Assembly: GCF_038024035.1 (NCBI RefSeq) | Contig: NZ_CP150664.1 | Location: forward strand, 124,001 to 188,000 | Length of the DNA: 64,000 bases | Source of the DNA: Polaribacter pacificus | GTDB taxonomy: Bacteria > Bacteroidota > Bacteroidia > Flavobacteriales > Flavobacteriaceae | Reading direction: 5' to 3' | In this document: in pieces, positions 34,591-43,460 of the stretch | How the letters are laid out: each line of letters begins with the position of its first letter | Numbering within the stretch: position 1 is the stretch's first letter | The notes under the pieces: model-generated | What the model was told of the DNA's origin: nothing | Database searches by the model: none | Seen by the model: the letters and a program-made list of their open reading frames with translations, nothing else | Translations under genes and position numbers: made by a program

Positions 34591-35928
34591 ATGGTTAGAA
34601 ATGTTCTTTTAGAAAAATTAATTTTACCCTTTGGCGACCTTATCTTTAATACGAACTTTGTTAAGCAAATTAAATTTTGGAGAAAATTTGACAGTTATAC
34701 TGAGTTAGAGCTTCAACAATATCAAGAATTACAATTAAGAAAGCAACTTTTATACGCTATTGAAAACCTTGAAAAGTATAAGGATATTCAAGTAAGTTCT
34801 TCAGAGTCTACTTTTAATTTATTATCAAGATTTCCAATTTTAACTAAAGATGATTTAAAAGAGAACCCAGAAAAACTAATTATTAAAAATAACAAAAAGG
34901 CATTTAAAATATTTAGCAGTGGATCTACAGGGAAGAGTACTGCTGTTGAAATGGATAAAATAGATTTGATATCTCTTCAGGCACTTTCTTTTCATCTGTA
35001 TGAATTATGTGGTTTTAAAATGGGTGCACCTGTTTTGCAAACAGGAATCTCTCCCAATAGGACTTTTTTTAAAAAACTAAAAGATATTTTTTTAGGTGTG
35101 CTATATGTGCCTGTGTTTTCATTAGGAAAATCAGAGTTAAATACTATTTGTAAAAAGTTAGTATCCAAATCTAATTTTGTGATCATTGGATATCCATCAT
35201 CTATTAATATAATTGCTTTACACGCTATTAAAAATAACTATAAAATTGAGCTAAAAACAGTAATTTGTTTGGGTGATTCATTGTTTGAACAATACAGAAG
35301 TAATATAAAAAGGGCTTTTAATTGTGAGGTTTATGAAACTTATGGTTCTTCAGAAGGTTTTCAGATTGGTTTTCAAGTAGATTTAGATTATATGTATCAA
35401 TACAGTCCTCAAGTTTATTTAGAGTTGTTAGATGCGGATGGGTTTCCTGTTAAAGATGGTGAAATAGGCCAAGTTGTTGTAACTAGATTAGACAACAAAC
35501 ACATGCCTTTGATAAGGTATAATGTTGGAGATTTAGCTGTCAAATTGCCTAAGTCTAGGTATCCAAAAAGAAGAAAATTTAATTTTCCACTGCTAGAAAA
35601 AGTAATTGGAAGGAATACAGATATTGTTCTGTTGAGAGATGGTCGAAAAATGATAGTACATTCCTTTACAGGGGTTTTTGAATATATTAACGAAATTAAA
35701 CAATTTAGAATTCTTCAAAAGAATAGAGATGGGATCGAAATTGAGTATATTCCTGCAACTAATTTTAAAGGTAGTGTTCTAAATGAAGCAAGAATAAAGC
35801 TTCAAGAATATATACAGGATGAAAAGTTTTTGATTATTTTTAAGGAGGTTGATGAAATTAAAAGTTTAAAATCTGGAAAGACTCAAATAATAGAATCTTT
35901 AATTAATGAAGGTCATGAAGAAGAATAG
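34591..35928 (+). CDS. CapK-like adenylate-forming enzyme (phenylacetate-CoA ligase family)
   Basis: A 445-residue member of the ANL/AMP-binding superfamily as found in capsule and exopolysaccharide clusters (CapK/PaaK-like). Visible motifs: FKIFSSGSTGKSTAVEM (P-loop for ATP), VYETYGSSEGFQIG (the YGSSE adenylation motif), GQVVVTRLDNKHMPLIRYNVGD and a C-terminal SLKSGKTQII. The substrate is unknown; such enzymes may activate an acyl or amino-acid decoration for the glycan. ATG 34591 lies two bases after the previous stop. An upstream in-frame ATG at 34567 would overlap by 22 bp and is less likely. Confidence 0.82.
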   Translation: MVRNVLLEKLILPFGDLIFNTNFVKQIKFWRKFDSYTELELQQYQELQLRKQLLYAIENLEKYKDIQVSSSESTFNLLSRFPILTKDDLKENPEKLIIKNNKKAFKIFSSGSTGKSTAVEMDKIDLISLQALSFHLYELCGFKMGAPVLQTGISPNRTFFKKLKDIFLGVLYVPVFSLGKSELNTICKKLVSKSNFVIIGYPSSINIIALHAIKNNYKIELKTVICLGDSLFEQYRSNIKRAFNCEVYETYGSSEGFQIGFQVDLDYMYQYSPQVYLELLDADGFPVKDGEIGQVVVTRLDNKHMPLIRYNVGDLAVKLPKSRYPKRRKFNFPLLEKVIGRNTDIVLLRDGRKMIVHSFTGVFEYINEIKQFRILQKNRDGIEIEYIPATNFKGSVLNEARIKLQEYIQDEKFLIIFKEVDEIKSLKSGKTQIIESLINEGHEEE

Positions 35929-36673
35929 TCCATTAGTTTCAATTATTACTCCCTGTTATAATTCTGAAGTCTTTATTGAAGAAGCTATAAAAAGTGTTCA
36001 AGCACAGACTTATGAAAATTGGGAAATGCTTATAACAGATGATGGTTCTGAGGATAATTCAATAGAGATTATCAAGAAAATGATAGAGCTTGACACAAGA
36101 ATTCAGTTATTTTCAATTCAAAACTCTGGGCCTGCTGTAGCGAGAAATAAATCAATTAAGCATGCAAGTGGACAGTATCTTGCCTTTTTAGACAGCGATG
36201 ATATTTGGTTTCCAAATTTTATAGAGACTTCCTTGACTCATATAGAGAAATCTGAAGGCTTTGTGTTTGCTTCTTATAAACGTTGCGATGAGGTTACTTT
36301 AAAAGATGTCTATGAAGATTTTATTGTGCCAGAAAGGGTTACTTATTTTGATATACTTAAAACTAATTCAATAAGCTGTTTGACTGCTTTTATCGATGTT
36401 AAAAAATTAGGAGTAGAATATATGCCAGAAGTACTCTTTAGACAAGATATGGGGTTGTGGTTAAAATATTTAAAGAAAATTAATTTTGCAATTGGAATAA
36501 AAGAAGTTCTTGCTATATATAGAATTAGAGAAGGATCTCATTCTAGAAATAAAATCAAATTATTAAAGCCACAATGGTATTTTTACCGACAAGTAGAAAA
36601 AATTTCTGTGTTGATGTCTATTTATTTAATGTTAATTTGGGGTTTTAATGGTTTTAGAAAATACAAATCTTAA
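35906..36673 (+). CDS. Glycosyltransferase family 2 protein
   Basis: A 255-residue inverting GT-A glycosyltransferase with the standard opening VSIITPCYNSEVFIEEAIKS, the LITDDGSEDNS nucleotide-binding motif and the DSDD (DxD-type) metal-binding motif in YLAFLDSDDIWF. A hydrophobic segment near the C-terminus (SVLMSIYLMLIWGF) may dock it at the membrane. The start overlaps the CapK-like gene by 23 bp; a second ATG at 35915 is possible. This is the only GT2 in the cluster. Confidence 0.9.
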   Translation: MKVMKKNSPLVSIITPCYNSEVFIEEAIKSVQAQTYENWEMLITDDGSEDNSIEIIKKMIELDTRIQLFSIQNSGPAVARNKSIKHASGQYLAFLDSDDIWFPNFIETSLTHIEKSEGFVFASYKRCDEVTLKDVYEDFIVPERVTYFDILKTNSISCLTAFIDVKKLGVEYMPEVLFRQDMGLWLKYLKKINFAIGIKEVLAIYRIREGSHSRNKIKLLKPQWYFYRQVEKISVLMSIYLMLIWGFNGFRKYKS

Positions 36674-36702
36674 TAAAATTATATTAGCAATAATAATCTT
36701 CG

Positions 36703-36710
36703 TACTTTTG
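36703..36710 (+). promoter_or_regulatory. Possible promoter -7 box for the glycosylphosphotransferase gene
   Basis: TACTTTTG fits TAnnTTTG in the 60-bp gap before the GTG at 36734 and would give a start near 36717. No convincing -33 element is seen, so this may only add to read-through from the cluster. Confidence 0.35.
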
Positions 36711-36733
36711 ATTTAATTAGCCTAAACTTTGCA

Positions 36734-38116
36734 GTGAAAAAGAACGCATCTTATATTGACATATCAGAAAGAAAACTCTTGTTGAGGTTTTTAGATATAG
36801 TAGTCATTTTCGCTACCATATTTTTTATGTATACGTATTTTGATTATACGTATCTAGATATTAATAAGCCTTTGGCCACTCAATGGCTTTTTGTATTAGT
36901 GATTTACTTTTTACTTTTTGGTGAAATTTTTCAGTTGTATAATATTAGCAATTCAAATGATCGGTTTTTAGTATTAAAAAGTATTGTTTTAACAGCAATA
37001 AGTACAACTTTATTTTATGTCTTTTCTCCTTATATAACACCTTCATTGCCTTTAAATAGATTAGAAATCTTATATTTCTTTTTTATTATTTCTATTCCAG
37101 TATTAATTTGGCGTTTTTTATATATTGCTTTTTTATTTTCACCAAAATATTTTAAAAACATTATTGTAATTGGAAGCGCTGTCAACTCAGAAGCTTTACT
37201 TAAGCTTATTAAGCGTAAAAAAATGCATAAAGTATTGGCTTATGTTTCGAATAATAAAATTAATGGTTTCGAAAATTATTTTAATACCTTAGATGTTGAT
37301 TTGTTGACTTTGGTTGAAAATCAGCCAGTGTCAGAATTGATCGTTTCTACCAAAGGTTTTTCAGAAGAAGAAATTCTGGATTTGAATAAACATTTAATTC
37401 CTCTGTTCAAAAAAGGAATTAACATTAAAAGTTTTGAAAAGTATTATGAAGAAATTACTGATAGTGTTCCTAAAGAGTATCTAAATAATAACTTTTATCA
37501 GAATATCAATTTTAGTCAAAACAATGATAACCGCTTTTATTTATTTGTTAATACTATTATAGATAGTATCGTTTCTATTGTTGGTCTTGTTCTTTTACTA
37601 GGAATACTACCTATTGTTTTTATTGGAAACTTAATCGGTAATCGTGGACCTTTATTTTATTTTCAAGATCGTGTTGGTAAAAAAGGAAAAACTTTCAAGA
37701 TTGTAAAACTGCGATCTATGGTTCCTAATGCAGAAAAAAATGGTGCAGTTTGGGCGTCTAAAAACGATTCGCGTATAACTCTTTTTGGTAAGTTTTTAAG
37801 AAATACCCGATTGGATGAGGTTCCTCAGTTTTATAATATTTTAAAAGGCGATATGAATTTAATTGGACCTAGACCAGAACGTCCAGAATTTGTGAAGGGT
37901 TTAGAAGAAAAAATCCCATTTTATGGAATTAGGCATGTTGTGAGACCAGGACTTACCGGTTGGGCACAAGTTAATTATCCGTACGCAAGTACAGTAGAAG
38001 ATCAGGAAACTAAACTTCGTTATGATTTGTATTATATCAAAGAAAGAAACTTTTTTCTTGATTTTAAAATCATCATTAAAACCATTACAACCGTATTATT
38101 TTTTAGAGGTCAGTAA
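36734..38116 (+). CDS. Polyprenyl glycosylphosphotransferase (WbaP/WcaJ family)
   Basis: A 460-residue initiating enzyme that transfers a sugar-1-phosphate to undecaprenyl phosphate at the inner membrane. Four N-terminal transmembrane helices (~15-140), a soluble CoA-binding-like linker domain (~145-250), a re-entrant/transmembrane helix (~270-295) and the catalytic domain (~296-460). The catalytic domain has YFQDRVGKKGKTFKIVKLRSM, LDEVPQFYNILKGDMNLIGPRPERPEF and GLTGWAQVNY. The start is GTG 36734. It is the last gene of the cluster, and its 3' end overlaps the convergent DUF4105 gene by 21 bp. Confidence 0.93.
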   Translation: MKKNASYIDISERKLLLRFLDIVVIFATIFFMYTYFDYTYLDINKPLATQWLFVLVIYFLLFGEIFQLYNISNSNDRFLVLKSIVLTAISTTLFYVFSPYITPSLPLNRLEILYFFFIISIPVLIWRFLYIAFLFSPKYFKNIIVIGSAVNSEALLKLIKRKKMHKVLAYVSNNKINGFENYFNTLDVDLLTLVENQPVSELIVSTKGFSEEEILDLNKHLIPLFKKGINIKSFEKYYEEITDSVPKEYLNNNFYQNINFSQNNDNRFYLFVNTIIDSIVSIVGLVLLLGILPIVFIGNLIGNRGPLFYFQDRVGKKGKTFKIVKLRSMVPNAEKNGAVWASKNDSRITLFGKFLRNTRLDEVPQFYNILKGDMNLIGPRPERPEFVKGLEEKIPFYGIRHVVRPGLTGWAQVNYPYASTVEDQETKLRYDLYYIKERNFFLDFKIIIKTITTVLFFRGQ

Positions 38117-39307
38117 GCTGTATTTTAAAAGCCAGAAGTATCGAACTGTTATTAGTATTAAAAATGGAAAAACGGCCGTAGGTAATAACTGTATTTTAAA
38201 AATCCATACAAGAAACACCGCAAAAATCATTACCAGGGCTATTAATAGATAGTTTTTAAGCCATCTTTTCCCAATTCCTTTCCTAAGCCCAAAAGCAACA
38301 AATAAATTAGGGGCAAAAGCCCATAAAAGATTGAAATTATTAGGGGTAGCACTATGGTCTGTAAAAAACCAAAGAAAGCAAATAATAACCCCTATAAGAC
38401 CTGTTATTAAGAAAATAAGGCTGTCAAACCATTTGCTTAGGCTCTTTTTTTTGATATCTAGAAAGGTAATGTATAAGCCAATGATTAAAATAAGTGAAAA
38501 AATAAGTAAAGGGTTAGTTAAACTACTCTTCAGAGCTATCTCTTTATAGGTTAAGATGTTTCGTGTTTCCTTAACTAGATTTTCTATCTGTCCATTGTTA
38601 TTTATGCTTGCAAAATTAAATGCTTTTGATACGTAATCAGGTAAATACAAATAATCATTAGCTAATGCACTCTGATCTATTTTACTGCCCAAAGCTAAAT
38701 TAATACCAAAACTACCCCAAGTATTCCAAGGGATCTCATTATTCATTAATTGTCGGATAGATAGATTAGAGTTTGCGTATTTTGTATTAAAGCTGACCTT
38801 CTCTTTTAGTATTATTTTTGTAATTTCAGGTATTTTGGTTGCACAATTATTAAAAAAAGGATCATAAAAGTATGAGGCATTTTCTGGTTTTGCATTTGTC
38901 TCTAGAAATTCAAAGAATTGCTGTTTTTCTACTAAATTAAGGTTTAACACTTGCTCTTTAATCCATCGTCTGTCTTGTTGGTATGATTTTACAAACAAAT
39001 AAAAAGGATAGCGTTGTAATTTATAGAGCATCTTTCCTTTTGCGAAATTTAGATAAAAATTAGGGGCGTCAAAATCAAAAATTCCATAATTATAAGCCAG
39101 GTCTATTCCAAGTTTTTTATCAACTATCCTGATGGTACTGTGTCCAAACCCTTCGTATAGCTCATTCCCGGGCCCAGCAGTGATCACGCTAACTTCTGCA
39201 TAATCTGTTAATTGAATCTCTTGTGACCAGCTTGTTTGAGCTATGATTATAAAGAACACAACAAAGTGTTTTTTTAAAATGAATAAGGATTTATCTATAA
39301 AAGGCAT
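38096..39307 (-). CDS. DUF4105 (Lnb-like N-terminal periplasmic domain) membrane protein
   Basis: A 403-residue protein. Signal/anchor segment (HFVVFFIIIAQTSWSQ), a periplasmic DUF4105 domain (~30-260) with a conserved His in ELYEGFGHSTIRI and Cys in FFNNCATKI, a Cys-His pair consistent with a papain-like acyl-enzyme, and about five C-terminal transmembrane helices (~270-395). DUF4105 proteins of Bacteroidota have been linked to lipoprotein N-acylation; I recall this but cannot verify it here. ATG 39307 is preferred over TTG 39313. It overlaps the PorV/PorQ-family gene upstream by 17 bp, implying coupled translation. Confidence 0.8.
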   Translation of the reverse strand: MPFIDKSLFILKKHFVVFFIIIAQTSWSQEIQLTDYAEVSVITAGPGNELYEGFGHSTIRIVDKKLGIDLAYNYGIFDFDAPNFYLNFAKGKMLYKLQRYPFYLFVKSYQQDRRWIKEQVLNLNLVEKQQFFEFLETNAKPENASYFYDPFFNNCATKIPEITKIILKEKVSFNTKYANSNLSIRQLMNNEIPWNTWGSFGINLALGSKIDQSALANDYLYLPDYVSKAFNFASINNNGQIENLVKETRNILTYKEIALKSSLTNPLLIFSLILIIGLYITFLDIKKKSLSKWFDSLIFLITGLIGVIICFLWFFTDHSATPNNFNLLWAFAPNLFVAFGLRKGIGKRWLKNYLLIALVMIFAVFLVWIFKIQLLPTAVFPFLILITVRYFWLLKYSLLTSKK

Positions 39308-40367
39308 AATCAAATTTTATTGAAAAGATATTTGAAAACAACGCATTGCCAACGCTACCGATGTTGGTGAGCGCATAATCTATTTGAATTCCTTTGTATA
39401 CAAACCCCAAACCAATATTGGGTTGAAAAGTGATGCTGCTCGTGTCATCAAATTCTGTAGTATTTTGAATATTACCGATTCCAGCTCTTAAAAAGACAAA
39501 ATTTGAGTAATCTAGTTGTAGCCCGAAAGTAGGTTCTATACTAAAGTTTTTAGCGCTTATTAAATCATTGGTTTGAGCAAAACGCATATTTAAATCTAAT
39601 TCTGTTGCCAACTTGAAATTTTTTCCAAGCCTAAATTTTCTGGCTACTCCCAATTGAATTTTAGGTTTTGTTATTTCAACTTTTTCAGGTAATTCTTGGT
39701 TTTCTCCAGGAATTGCTGCTTTAATTAAGTCAAACTTTTCTTGGTTAATACTCCAAGTATTATAGGTTGTGGTAATATCTCTAACAACCAATCCAAACTG
39801 CCATTCTTTTCGCTTAAATTGAAGGCCAAGGTCAAATCCAAACCCCCAAGAATCTGCAAAATCTCCAATAACTCTTCTAATTATTTTTGTGTTGACGCCT
39901 AGGTATAAGTTCTTATTGATGATGTTTCTAGAATAAGCGATGGTAAATGCATAATCTGCAGCAGAAAACAAACTAATTTTATCATAATTAATATTCCCTT
40001 GACCATCTATCAATTCTGTGGTATTTAGGATATCATCAACACCAAATCGGATAATAGAAAATCCCAAGCTACTAACAGCATCTACCGGCATAGCAAAGGC
40101 TGCAAAATTGTAATTAGCGATCCCTGCAAAGTACGAAGCATGCATCAGTGATCCTTGATAATCATCTACATCTGATAAACCAGCAGGGTTCCAATAAATA
40201 GCGTTGACATTATTTGTTGTTGCAACGACTGATTTACTCATACCAAGAGAGGCAGCATCCACACCAATATTGAGAAATTCATTGGAGTAATTCCTGAAAT
40301 TTTGAGCAGTTAATGGCAAAATAATTACCAAAAAACCAAGTGTAATAAGTTGTTTCAAGTTGTGCAT
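39291..40367 (-). CDS. PorV/PorQ family outer-membrane barrel protein
   Basis: A 358-residue protein: signal peptide (ending LPLTAQ), then the family opening FLNIGVDAASLGMSKSVVAT and NVNAIYWNPAGLSD, followed by FadL-like barrel strands to the C-terminal IFSIKFDYAFYR. PorV and PorQ are accessory outer-membrane barrels of the type IX secretion system, PorV shuttling cargo to the attachment complex. Whether this paralogue serves secretion is not shown. It is translationally coupled to the DUF4105 gene. Confidence 0.85.
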   Translation of the reverse strand: MHNLKQLITLGFLVIILPLTAQNFRNYSNEFLNIGVDAASLGMSKSVVATTNNVNAIYWNPAGLSDVDDYQGSLMHASYFAGIANYNFAAFAMPVDAVSSLGFSIIRFGVDDILNTTELIDGQGNINYDKISLFSAADYAFTIAYSRNIINKNLYLGVNTKIIRRVIGDFADSWGFGFDLGLQFKRKEWQFGLVVRDITTTYNTWSINQEKFDLIKAAIPGENQELPEKVEITKPKIQLGVARKFRLGKNFKLATELDLNMRFAQTNDLISAKNFSIEPTFGLQLDYSNFVFLRAGIGNIQNTTEFDDTSSITFQPNIGLGFVYKGIQIDYALTNIGSVGNALFSNIFSIKFDYAFYR

Positions 40368-40406
40368 CTAATCGTTACAAATATGAGAATTCTTAGTTTA
40401 ATAACA

Positions 40407-41411
40407 TCAATCTAACTTAGATATTGTTTTATTAATTTCTATTTGGATGTGTTCTTTTATAAATTGATAGATTCTTTTTTCTAGCCACCGGCTTTCACTT
40501 TGTTTGAATGAAGAGATAAAGCCTACATGGCCACCGAAATTTGTTACCTCTAAAAAAAAGAAATCAGAATTATTAGCTTCTTCAAACGGATAACAGGCTT
40601 CCCCTAAAAAGGTATCATCCTTTGCATTTATCAATAGGGTAGGTTGGTTTATTTTTAATAAAAATGGTTTTGAGCTTGCCTTTTTCCAGTAATCTTCTGG
40701 GCTATCAAAACCAAAGACAGGTACGGTATACAATTTCTCTACATGTTTAAACCTTTTAGCTTTAAATAGAAGTTCCTTATCAAGTTCAAAATCAGGGAAT
40801 TTATGCGCTTTTTCTAAAATTTTTAATCGCATAGTTTTTAGAAATTCTTCTAAATACAATTTGTTTTTTAGCTTGTCTAACTCTTGTTCAGAACTTTCTA
40901 TATCAATAGGAACAGAAACAGCAATAGCTCCTTTTATTCTTGGTGAGATCTTACCTGCATATTCACCCATGTATTTCAACGTGAGGTTACCTCCTAAGCT
41001 AAATCCGATAAGCAAAAGGTTTTTGTGTTGATAGTTTTCTAAAAGGTGCTCAATTACAAAGTCTATATCTTCAGTTTTACCACTGTGATAGGTGCTTAAT
41101 AACAAATTGTCTTCACCACTACAACCTCTTAAATTTAAAGCAACAGTATCAATATCATGTGCATTTAGCTCATTGGTAGTAGATAAAATATATTTTGATT
41201 GAGAACTTCCTTCTAAACCGTGAATAAGAAGAGCCAAGGTATTTGATCCAACAAGAGAGAAGTCCAAATCCATAAAATCATCATCCCAGGTTAGTAGTCG
41301 TTTCCTAGTGTAAACACAGTCTTCTTTCATAAAAAGAGGACGAAACACAGTGTTGAAATGTCCATTTCTAAAAGGAAGTTTTGGGTTAAAATTTGATGTG
41401 AGTACAGGCAT
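40407..41411 (-). CDS. YheT-family alpha/beta hydrolase
   Basis: A 334-residue serine hydrolase of the YheT/ABHD1-3 type. It has the characteristic N-terminus NPKLPFRNGHFNTVFRPLF, the oxyanion strand ALLIHGLEGSSQSKY, nucleophile elbow GFSLGGN, and acidic and His residues near NAKDDTFL and GGHVGF. Lipid or short-chain ester hydrolysis is the presumed activity. ATG 41411 is chosen over an in-frame TTG at 41429 because the family begins close to this point. It lies 39 bp before the PorV/PorQ-family gene on the same strand. Confidence 0.88.
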   Translation of the reverse strand: MPVLTSNFNPKLPFRNGHFNTVFRPLFMKEDCVYTRKRLLTWDDDFMDLDFSLVGSNTLALLIHGLEGSSQSKYILSTTNELNAHDIDTVALNLRGCSGEDNLLLSTYHSGKTEDIDFVIEHLLENYQHKNLLLIGFSLGGNLTLKYMGEYAGKISPRIKGAIAVSVPIDIESSEQELDKLKNKLYLEEFLKTMRLKILEKAHKFPDFELDKELLFKAKRFKHVEKLYTVPVFGFDSPEDYWKKASSKPFLLKINQPTLLINAKDDTFLGEACYPFEEANNSDFFFLEVTNFGGHVGFISSFKQSESRWLEKRIYQFIKEHIQIEINKTISKLD

Positions 41412-41524
41412 AGAGCAAAAAGCAAACAATTAGAATTGAATGTAAACAAAGATGATAAAAAAATAAAGAAATGTAAAACTGACAAAAGGATTTCTTATTT
41501 TAGCTTATTCAAACACTTTTTAGA

Positions 41525-42274
41525 ATGCAGATTAAAAAACACATACCAAACGCACTTACTTTAGGGAATTTATTAGCTGGTTCTATGGCTGTTATCTCAG
41601 CAATTAATGGAGATTATGAAACAACAGGTCTTCTTGTAATGCTAGGGATTTTCTTTGATTTTTTAGATGGTTTTGTCGCTAGAATACTTGGTGTTTCTGG
41701 TGAATTAGGTAAACAACTTGATTCTTTAGCAGATATGGTTACAAGCGGTGTCGTTCCTGGTGTTGTGATGTTTAGTTTATTACAAGAAAACGCATTGAAT
41801 ACATTTAATGGCGCTTTTGAACCTGTTAAAGCAGCTGCGTTTAGTACAGGGTATTTGCCGCATATAGGTTTGCTCTTAACGTTGGCAGCTTGCTATCGCT
41901 TGGCTAAATTTAATATTGATACACGTCAATCAGATTCTTTTATAGGGATGCCAACTCCAGCGATGAGTTTGTTTGTTATTTCTTTGCCATTAATCGTAGA
42001 TCATTCAACTAATGAGTTTTTTATAAATTTGATTGAACACAATTATTTTTTAATTGGAGTTACTTTGGTGTTAAGTTTTTTGATGAATGCAGAAATCCCT
42101 TTGTTTTCGCTCAAATTTAAAGACTATCAATTAAAAAAGAACCTGTTAAAATATTTCTTTTTAGTAGCATCTTTACTATTGATTGTCTTTCTAGAGTTTG
42201 TAGCAATACCCCTGATTATCTTACTATATGTGTTATTGTCTTTAGGAAGTAATTTAGCAAAGAAATCAGCTTAA
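41525..42274 (+). CDS. pssA: CDP-diacylglycerol-serine O-phosphatidyltransferase
   Basis: A 249-residue inner-membrane CDP-alcohol phosphatidyltransferase making phosphatidylserine, the precursor of phosphatidylethanolamine. The catalytic motif is complete: [11 protein letters not shown] ... [17 protein letters not shown] (DGx2ARx8Gx3Dx3D). About seven transmembrane helices are present, and the N-terminus [17 protein letters not shown] is typical of the type II (Gram-positive-like) enzyme. It is convergent with lptB, overlapping by 4 bp. Confidence 0.93.
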   Translation: MQIKKHIPNALTLGNLLAGSMAVISAINGDYETTGLLVMLGIFFDFLDGFVARILGVSGELGKQLDSLADMVTSGVVPGVVMFSLLQENALNTFNGAFEPVKAAAFSTGYLPHIGLLLTLAACYRLAKFNIDTRQSDSFIGMPTPAMSLFVISLPLIVDHSTNEFFINLIEHNYFLIGVTLVLSFLMNAEIPLFSLKFKDYQLKKNLLKYFFLVASLLLIVFLEFVAIPLIILLYVLLSLGSNLAKKSA

Positions 42275-42293
42275 AACTTTCTCTTCTTAAGCT
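42268..42293. repeat. Inverted repeat at the pssA/lptB convergence
   Basis: AGCTTAA (42268-42274) and TTAAGCT (42287-42293) form a perfect 7-bp stem with a 12-base loop across the two convergent 3' ends. There is no long T-run on either side, so it is only a possible weak bidirectional terminator or mRNA 3'-end stabiliser. Confidence 0.4.
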
Positions 42294-43005
42294 CAAAATC
42301 TTTACCTAAATATACTTTTCTAACTACTTCATCTGCAGCCAGTTCTTCTGGAGTACCTTCTTTTAAGATTGCTCCGTTGTACATAAGGTAGGTTTTGTCT
42401 GTGATAGCCAATGTTGCTTGTACATCATGGTCGGTAATTAGAATTCCTATATTTCTATTTTTAAGCTGCGCAACGATGCTCTGAATATCCTCAACTGCAA
42501 TAGGATCAACTCCAGCAAAAGGCTCATCTAATAAGATAAATTTTGGATCAGAAGCTAAACATCTTGCAATCTCAGTTCTTCTGCGTTCTCCTCCAGATAA
42601 TAAGTCTCCTTTGTTTTTACGAACATGACCTAAACTAAATTCTTCAATAAGTGATTCTAGCTTTTCTTTGCGTTCTTTTTTTGATCTATTAGTAAACTCT
42701 AAGACTGATAAAATATTTTCTTCAACAGTTAATTTTCGAAAGACAGAAGCTTCTTGAGCTAGATATCCAATACCTTTTTGGGCTCTTTTATACATGGGGT
42801 CTTTAGTGATTTCTAAATCATCTAAATAAATATGTCCATCATTGGGCTTAATCATCCCAACAATCATGTAAAAAGAAGTTGTTTTTCCAGCTCCATTTGG
42901 CCCTAATAAGCCCACAATTTCTCCTTGAGAAACTTCTAAAGAGATTCCTTTAACAACCTTGCGGTCACCATATAATTTTTGGATATTATCAGCTCTTAAA
43001 ATCAT
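42271..43005 (-). CDS. lptB: LPS export ABC transporter ATP-binding protein
   Basis: A 244-residue ATPase that powers lipopolysaccharide extraction by the LptBFGC complex. Walker A ([10 protein letters not shown]), Q-loop ([17 protein letters not shown], the LptB variant), signature [16 protein letters not shown], Walker B ([13 protein letters not shown]) and H-loop (ITDHDV) are all present. LptF/G are not in the window. It is 98 bp downstream of the AhpD-like gene on the same strand, with an inverted repeat GTTCTT-A-AAGAAC (43073-43085) in the gap. Confidence 0.95.
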   Translation of the reverse strand: MILRADNIQKLYGDRKVVKGISLEVSQGEIVGLLGPNGAGKTTSFYMIVGMIKPNDGHIYLDDLEITKDPMYKRAQKGIGYLAQEASVFRKLTVEENILSVLEFTNRSKKERKEKLESLIEEFSLGHVRKNKGDLLSGGERRRTEIARCLASDPKFILLDEPFAGVDPIAVEDIQSIVAQLKNRNIGILITDHDVQATLAITDKTYLMYNGAILKEGTPEELAADEVVRKVYLGKDFELKKRKF

Positions 43006-43103
43006 TTTCTATATCTCGTATCTGTTTGTCCTTTAGCAATAATTGTAAAGGTAAAGAATTCTAAAGTTTCGGGTTCTTAAAGAACTATTAAATAGTACAA
43101 CCC

Positions 43104-43460
43104 TTAGTTTGTACTATTTTGTGCTTCTAAGGCCTCCCAAAATTCATAGGCTCTTCTTAAATGTGGAATCACGATTGTGCCTCCAACAAGTGTTGCTATA
43201 GACATGGTTTCCATCATTTCTTCTTTGCTTACACCATTTTTATAGGCAGTTTCTAGATGGTAAGCGATACAATCATCACAACGTAACACAGCAGAAGCCA
43301 CCAAACCTAGTAATTCTTTGGTCTTTTCTGGTAAATGCCCTTGACTAAAGGCATTGGTATCTAGATTAAAAATTCTTTTAATCACCTTGTTGTCTGTACT
43401 CAAGAGCTTCTCGTTCATTTTTTGACGATAGGCATTAAACTCTTCAACTTTATTTGGCAT
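43104..43460 (-). CDS. Carboxymuconolactone decarboxylase family protein (AhpD-like)
   Basis: A 118-residue helical protein with the redox/proton-relay motif LRCDDCIAYHLETAYKNG (CxxC plus His) of the AhpD/CMD family. It probably acts in peroxide detoxification or as a small thiol reductase; the substrate is not known. Its start overlaps tatC by 11 bp and it belongs to the kdsD-tatC-cmd-lptB row common in Flavobacteriia. Confidence 0.88.
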   Translation of the reverse strand: MPNKVEEFNAYRQKMNEKLLSTDNKVIKRIFNLDTNAFSQGHLPEKTKELLGLVASAVLRCDDCIAYHLETAYKNGVSKEEMMETMSIATLVGGTIVIPHLRRAYEFWEALEAQNSTN

